Shown piece by piece: positions 37,166 to 60,000 of a stretch of 60,000 nt of DNA. A program made the translations under genes and the position numbers. The notes below the pieces were generated by a model. That model saw only the letters and a list, made by a program, of their open reading frames with translations, searched no databases and was not told the origin of the DNA. Every line of letters begins with the position of its first letter. The stretch's first letter is position 1. Origin of the DNA: Membranipora membranacea (taxonomy: Eukaryota; Bryozoa; Gymnolaemata; Cheilostomatida; Membraniporidae); contig OU612065.1 of NCBI GenBank assembly GCA_914767715.1, positions 38,752,001 through 38,812,000 of the forward strand. The letters run 5' to 3'.

Positions 37166-38170
37166 ATAGGGCTGCAGCTACCACGCCTTTACTGACATTA
37201 ACCAAACACCAGCTTGACGTGCAAATAATAGCTCATTACGTTATATTTGAGGTTGCCGAATCACTTAACACTAGCATGTAACCCTAAGCTGCAAAGTGCA
37301 CACCTCTGTATAGTATGTATGTGAAAGCAAGAATGTTCTTTTCTGTTTTTCTTTTCCGGTAACTTCATCATTGTATATTTGTCTCAAATAATGTGAGCTA
37401 TCATTCTATATAAATCTAGCTCTATGTTATACATATATAGATAATCCATAGATATTTCTCCGATTGCTTTTCACAGGTTTATGTAACATTTTCCTGAGGA
37501 TGGAACTTTCCTATCATATAGATAAAGATATTATTGACCACCATTCAAGTTTGCTCTCCAACAAAAATCTCTATGTTGGTTCATCATATGTGCTTACTAA
37601 TGACAGATATCATGCAACCTTATCGAGAAACAATCAAAACTCTAGTGTGTACTCCTCATAGCGGATAAGCACTCGATGCTTAAAAATGAATGATCATTAT
37701 TATATGCCAAAATATATGTGATGTGACTCATATCAAGTTGGCACTCTACTGTTTTCTCTGGTGAACAAATGAGACAGTTTCCTGGTGTATTTAGGGGAAA
37801 GGGGCAACAACATACATCTCTCCACCAGAATAGTGAGCTGAGCATTTATTCAAAGCTGTACTTTCCTACTTTTTCTTGTTATTGAGAGTACTGATGAAGA
37901 GTTGTCAAACCCTGACAAACTAATACTATGCCAAGGAGTTGCCTGCCCTCTCACACATTTCCTGGCCTTGACAAATCTTGTTGAGATTTGAATCCAAGCA
38001 GGTAAACAAATTGAATATATCATCTTTCATATAATAGTTTGGTGTGTGCAGAAAAATTGGCAAAGTTTCAAAATAACAATCAGCTGATGCAATTGAATTA
38101 AATAATCCTAGTTGTAAAACAGTATAATACAATAGTTGTACAGTATTTCTAATACAGATACAGTGTTACC
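37166..38170. other. ENSA 3' flank and MCUR1-homologue upstream region
   Basis: About 1 kb of AT-rich spacer between two plus-strand genes. No gene or element was recognised. An acceptor-like TTTCTAATACAG at 38146-38157 ends 13 nt before the next ATG. Confidence 0.5.
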
Positions 38171-41100
38171 ATGCTAAGCAGCTCTTTTGCATCCAGATGT
38201 TCTAGGTCTATAAATATGCTAGAGAAGATGTTGTTGAGAAGTAGAAGAAGTATGTGCAGCTCCAAACCTGGACCCACAACAGAGCAAGAGCTGAAAGAAT
38301 TTAAGGTCTTAGAGGAGTCGAGTAAGTTGCTTGGCCTTCTGATTCAGACAATTATTAGCTACTCTACTGGATTGAGCTCACACAATTAACTCGCTTCATG
38401 ACATCAATGAACTGCCCTCATCGTTCATGAGTCATGACTACTACTAGCTATTGTGCAGTGGCAGCTAGCTAGCACTCTCACCGTCTCTAAGGTGGTCAAT
38501 GTTGTGTTGACTCTGCATTGGTAAGGTTGGAGAGAGAGCCAAGGCCAGGTAGTAAATTATGGTGTATCTATGAAAAATAAGCATCTGGGGGTCCAAGCAA
38601 TGAACTCCCTCTTCATTGGTCCAAGCATGTTTATTCTTTTCGATGAACTGGAGAGGGAGCGCGTCATTGCTTTGTCAATGTCCATTCATGATCATAGACC
38701 TTGGTAAAGTATACATGCTAGTAACTCCAAAAGATGCATCTGTGCATTGTGAAACGTATGTGCTATCGCAGTGATATAAAAATATACTAGATGTGAAGTT
38801 GGTTAATCTACAAACAGCCTAAGGCCGCCTCAATAGGTACTTTCAGGAAATGACAGTAGCGTACAGCCCGGCATTGCAATCTCCCTTTCAACCCGTCCAA
38901 TCAGAGCCAGCTCATTGGTAATGTAAGACATAGCAGAAAGTAAACTGATTTCATGAATTTGTTGTAAATTAGCATCACTGCTTTTTTCTTTCATCGTAAT
39001 GCCACAGGAGTGCAGGATAGTAGATTTCATTGGGATTACCGCAAATTGACAAGCGTGTGTGGTAGTCTTAAACTTGATGTTTTTGCGAATGCTTTAGCAC
39101 ATTTTTCTGGCTATCAATGCATACTGAGCATTTGACACATGGTCATAAAGCAATTGTACAAAGTGCTCAGAGGCATATAGTAATATATATAATATATAAT
39201 ACGCACATGGAAATACAAGCATATATGTTTCTGTTAAACCTCCTCCTCAAGCAAACATGTTTATTTATTACTTTGAAGAGATAAGTGCTCAAAATTCCAG
39301 ATGCCTTGCTTTGGGGTCTTTTTTTTAAGCGGTTGAAAATTCTTTCAACACTATGTGCAGGATGTGATCTGCTTTTAAAATCTTAGAATTCCCACTAGGT
39401 GAATTTTACAACTAAGTGGGTCAAGTCTGATTTGCCAATTTTATCTATATTGATGACAATGATATTTCAACTTCAGATGACCATTGATGACCATTGAAAG
39501 TAACTTGAGATTTGAAAAAAATAGGCTGATTATGTAATTTCCAAGGCAACACAGCACATGTTAATTTTCAAAAGAGTTTATGCCTTGATGCAGAAAGCAA
39601 ACATATTACACAACGATGTAAAGGTTTATCAAATCTGAGATTTTACACTGTATCATCCCGTATGTTGACCATTTATAGCAATCAGAAAGCTGAGATAAGA
39701 GATGTTTTACATATTTTTAGGCGATATGGTTTGTGCCATAATGTACTGACTATACCCTAGCTAGAGGCCTCGATGATCTGATATCGGATTGTGCCAAAAA
39801 CTGTATAACAAATCTTTTTCTCAACAAAAAAATAGTCTCACTCTGTCCATGATATTTTAGATAAAGTGCCCTCTGGTCGCCTGAGAACTCATAAAGCATG
39901 TGCAAACATCAGATGAGTGACTTTTTTATACCGAAATGATAAAAATCAACAACAACAATTATTTAAAAGATAATTTCCCACTTTTTTTACCGTGTTTCAC
40001 ATATTTTAGGAGCATATTACAGTACAGTTATTTAAAATTTTACTCATGACAAACAAAATTTTTCATCCGTCCGAAACAAGACGCATCATCAAATAATAAG
40101 AATGCAGAAAACCTACATACCGATTCAATCGCACAGCATGCTTTATTATCACTTTATTACTGTTAGGTCTTAGTTTGTATACAATAGGCAGACTGCTGAT
40201 CTCTGTTTTGTTTAATCACACATTATTTTATTGTTTCTTTTATCTGCAGTTAAGAAATCCCTTGACAAGCACCCTGCGTTATCTGCTGAAATGAGCAAAG
40301 AAACGCTTAACAGGGAGCGAACCCCCAGCTCAACAATTCCACCAAACACTGAGGCAATGATAGATTTCACAAATCTTACTCTTTCACGTGAGAACATCCT
40401 TATAGACACCCATGCTCTAGTCAAAGCCTTTCAACAAGCAAGTAAGCTTTTTACTGCTCTTCAATCTCATCATTCTTAGGGACCCTCATTTTTAAGCAAT
40501 GCTCATCTAACCCATATACTTATATTATTAGGCCAAACAAAGAAATTTAATTTGGTATCTCCTCTCCTTCATAATTTTACCCCTGAGCCCAGGTATTTTA
40601 AAGGTTGGTCTTACTGTATTGTTAAGGGCCCAAGTGGTAATGTGTTGGTGGTATTAAGCTTTGTTCGTTCCATTCTCCCTGCTCCTATTAACTTCTTATC
40701 AAATTGAGTCTAATTTTGATGTCCCTTATTTTACTTGATCATGTTTCATTAGATTGCGCCATGACATGACCAGGTGTACTGTTATTTTAATGTGTTGATT
40801 CCAGACTTCACTCCTACCCAGTCAGAGTGTATCACGTATACCCTCACACAGATCATGAATGAGGCTTTACGGGAGCAAAGGAAGATATGTGTAGAAAAGG
40901 CAGCTCTGGTAAAGTTTATGATTTAACTTGCATCACCAGAAGCATAAGCATAATTTTGTGATGGACCTGATGTTCTTCTCATATAGAATAAATATACAAG
41001 AAGAAGGTTGCAAAATGTGTTAGTAGCTGAAGATGATTGTAGATTGACAATAAAAGTATAATATATATATATATATATATTCATATATAAATTGTACCTG

Positions 41101-42072
41101 ATCAACATTTAGCATACGTGTCATCATTGGTATAAAAACTTGAACTTCATCTAGATTGCATATGACTGTTACATATTTGAAGCAAGATTGGGATTCTATG
41201 ACTATGTCTGTACCTGATATTTACCATACGTTGTAGGATGTCATGAGGGAGCAGATGATGTCACATATCGGAGCGATGAGAAAAGACATGACAATATTAG
41301 AGAAAAGTGAACTATCTGATCTCAGAAACGAAAATGAAAAACTAAAATTGTTGCTCTCCCAACACAAATCAATGGTATGATAAATCTAATCAAGCTTATC
41401 CCATTGTCTTTTTCCCTCTCCTCCAAAAATGAACTCAAATCACAAGGCAACTCATCACATTCAAAATTCACCAAGCTACAGACAGGCATGCACGTCGCCC
41501 TAGCCTAACAATCTACCCTAATAATCAGAAACTTAATTAAAGCCTGCTTATTAGGGTAGATTTTTTAAATGCAAATCCGCACATGACCACTGCCGATATA
41601 CCAGTGCTTTGCTAACAAATTACACTAATTTATAGTGAGGTGTAAACGGTCATACACGGTAGGCAGTTCAAGCAAATATTGCTTCGTAGATTTCTGTCAC
41701 TTCTAATCTCTACACATGTTTTTTAATGTTCAAAATGATCTGATTTTAAAGTTAGATTATTATTACTATTATATCAAGATACAACAATATACTGAGCCGT
41801 TACTTGTTCTCTCATAACAGATGACTGAGGATGTGAGTAGAGTGCGGAATCAGCTGACACTAGATATGAATATGGAAAGATCAAGGGCGAAAGATGATCA
41901 ATCTTCTACTGAGATGAACATATCTAAACTCACGACCAAGATGACAGCTGAAGTCGGACGATTAGAAACAATGTTTGAAAAGTATAAGAACGACATATAT
42001 AAGTTTATCAGCGGTGCAATAGGTACAGTGCTTACTCTAGGGCTAGGCTACTACAGAGTGGTGAAGAGCTAG
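38171..42072 (+). CDS. MCUR1 / CCDC90 family mitochondrial coiled-coil protein
   Basis: This is an inner-membrane coiled-coil protein of the family containing human MCUR1 (CCDC90A, linked to the calcium uniporter) and CCDC90B. Exons 38171-38321, 40250-40441, 40805-40908, 41237-41374 and 41821-42072 give 278 residues with phases 1, 1, 0, 0. Residues 1-32 are Ser/Arg-rich with almost no acidic residues (LLRSRRSMCSSK), a typical mitochondrial presequence. The family head is visible as DTHALVKAFQQA, then a long helix with AMRKDMTILEKSELSDLRNENEKL in the middle, where vertebrate members read similarly. The MERSRAKD segment lies before the final coiled coil. One C-terminal membrane segment FISGAIGTVLTLGLGYY ends the protein. 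I cannot say which vertebrate paralogue it equals; it may be the single ancestral gene. Confidence 0.93.
41057..41080. repeat. AT dinucleotide repeat
   Basis: About 12 TA/AT units in intron 3 of the MCUR1 homologue. Confidence 0.9.
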
Positions 42073-43435
42073 GATTACCTACAAAGAAAAGTCCGTATGT
42101 ACACTTTATTTATATCAATACATTATATCAATTTATTAGGGTAACAGTGGTGCCATAGAGATAGGGAGGTGATACAACTCCCAAGTCAGCTTAGTCTTAG
42201 CCAAATACCTTTGTTTTTTTTGTCAACGTCTTACCCTTTATTTTATCACAATCATATGCGGGTGGCTGTCATTGATCTGTTCCTAGTCTAAGTGCTCAGA
42301 TGGCCGTAATAATGCAAGTTATTAGCATTACATTATCAGCCTAATGTAATGCCACTAACTCGCAACTCGCATTGCAGCAGACCGAGCACTTAGACTACAT
42401 CTAGACTACTCTATTTGGTTTTTACTCAGGGAGGTGCTGCCAGTCATGGGAGTTTAACTTTAAAACAAAGATAACTTTTAACAAACAAATTGAGGGATAC
42501 AAATTAATAAATGTTCTTTATCTGTAAGTGAAATATAATGAGCTAACTGTGATAATTGTAAGAACTATAATAATCTGGTAGCAGCTTCTGGAGGAAAATC
42601 TTGTGTCATGAATCGTAATATGCAATATTTTTTGGGATGATAATAATGCCAATAAAATTTAAATATCTCAATGATTTGAGAGAACAAAATCTGAGAAAAT
42701 AAGCCATATCAAAGTGGTGGTTATCTTCTCATTAGGCAAGTGTGGATAACTCACTTGATTAAATCACTGATTTACACCGTCTTTGGTCTAACCGCCCCAA
42801 TCCTTTTTTTATAGCCCGAGCAGTATAGAATGTAGCTCACAGACTTTCTAGCTACACATGTAATTAAAAAAAATTTGACAATAAAAGCCTAATAAACCTT
42901 CAATATCTTTTTTGTTTTAAGGCAGAAAATTTCTCCCTACTAAACTAAATAAACATGAGATTATGACAGATATATAAGCACCAACACAAGCTATGTAGGA
43001 TATATTTCTTTTATTGTATAAGAGGCACCATTATCGTTAGGTTAGGTTGATACACACTATGTATCCAGGTGACAGACTAAATTGAATAATTTCATACCAA
43101 TACTAACATATGAAATGTTTTGTATAAATTAAGCTCATGTGAAAGTAGTGTAGGTACATAATATAAAACGGATGCAAGATGAGTACGAAAAATGGAATCT
43201 CAGTAAACTAATTTAAAACACTGACATTAGTTTCTGTAAAAAATTCAGACATTTGATACTCATAAACATCTAAATAAGCAAATAAAACCTGTTAGACAGA
43301 AAAAATCGAGGAGTTATAACATTTCAGAATGGATCAATGGAGAATGTCTAAAAGCTGCAGGCGACAAAAATATTGGTAATAAAATAATTGATAATGTGAG
43401 TTAAAAAATTTAGGATAAATCATTGTGAGATATGC
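42073..43435. other. Convergent spacer between MCUR1 homologue and MAGI
   Basis: 3' flanks of two convergent genes. AATAAA-type signals on plus occur near 42.65 and 42.88 kb. A TTTATT (AATAAA on minus) near 43.01 kb may serve MAGI. The MITE at 42285-42396 is the only element recognised. Confidence 0.55.
42285..42396. mobile_element. Fold-back MITE, copy 2 of the AGTCTAAGT-ended family
   Basis: Termini AGTCTAAGTGCTCAG (42285-42299) and its near complement (ending 42396) enclose an imperfect hairpin, whose inner arms share CATTACATTA and its complement. The termini match the element at 26562-26684 but the interior differs. Confidence 0.75.

Positions 43436-60000
<16,565 letters not shown>

Overview
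The window is nuclear DNA of an invertebrate animal. Every gene except the retroelement fragments is split into short exons by GT-AG introns, and the gene set is animal-like: an HMG-CoA reductase with a sterol-sensing membrane half, a MAGI-type multi-PDZ scaffold, an MCUR1/CCDC90 protein, PIGO and endosulfine. The compact, AT-rich layout with introns mostly under 2 kb would suit a sponge or another early-branching animal. That placement is a guess; no marker in the window fixes the species. All exon models were built by hand from splice-site consensus, reading-frame phase and remembered family sequences. Phases close exactly for each intact multi-exon gene.

Layout. 1-7425 (minus): HMG-CoA reductase, 12 exons, 3' end beyond the left edge. 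9689-12655 (plus): farnesyl diphosphate synthase, complete, head-to-head with HMGCR. 13831-16516 (plus): RAB5IF/OPTI homologue. 16.9-26.3 kb: an array of three related type-I membrane protein genes with CUB-like ectodomains. The first is a pseudogene broken by frameshifts, a stop, a deletion and a non-LTR retrotransposon; the other two look intact. 27969-33339 (minus): PIGO. 34784-37165 (plus): ENSA/ARPP19. 38171-42072 (plus): MCUR1/CCDC90 family. 43436-59360 (minus): MAGI homologue, 21 exons covering the end of PDZ1 through PDZ5 and a long low-complexity tail; its 5' part lies beyond the right edge.

How the genes relate. HMGCR and FPPS act in the same pathway (mevalonate to farnesyl diphosphate) and sit divergently with 2.26 kb between start codons, so shared sterol control is plausible. 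RAB5IF (ER membrane-protein insertion), PIGO (GPI anchor assembly in the ER), ENSA (mitotic PP2A-B55 inhibition) and the MCUR1 homologue (mitochondrial inner membrane) are unlinked housekeeping functions. MAGI is a junctional scaffold.

The most unusual signals are three. First, a good 3' splice acceptor lies 7-32 nt upstream of the start codon in all six housekeeping genes whose 5' end is visible, which fits 5'-UTR introns or spliced-leader trans-splicing. Second, the CUB-like receptor array has conserved intron phases despite strong sequence divergence. Third, there is a set of fold-back and inverted-repeat elements, including a two-member family sharing a 15-bp terminal repeat.
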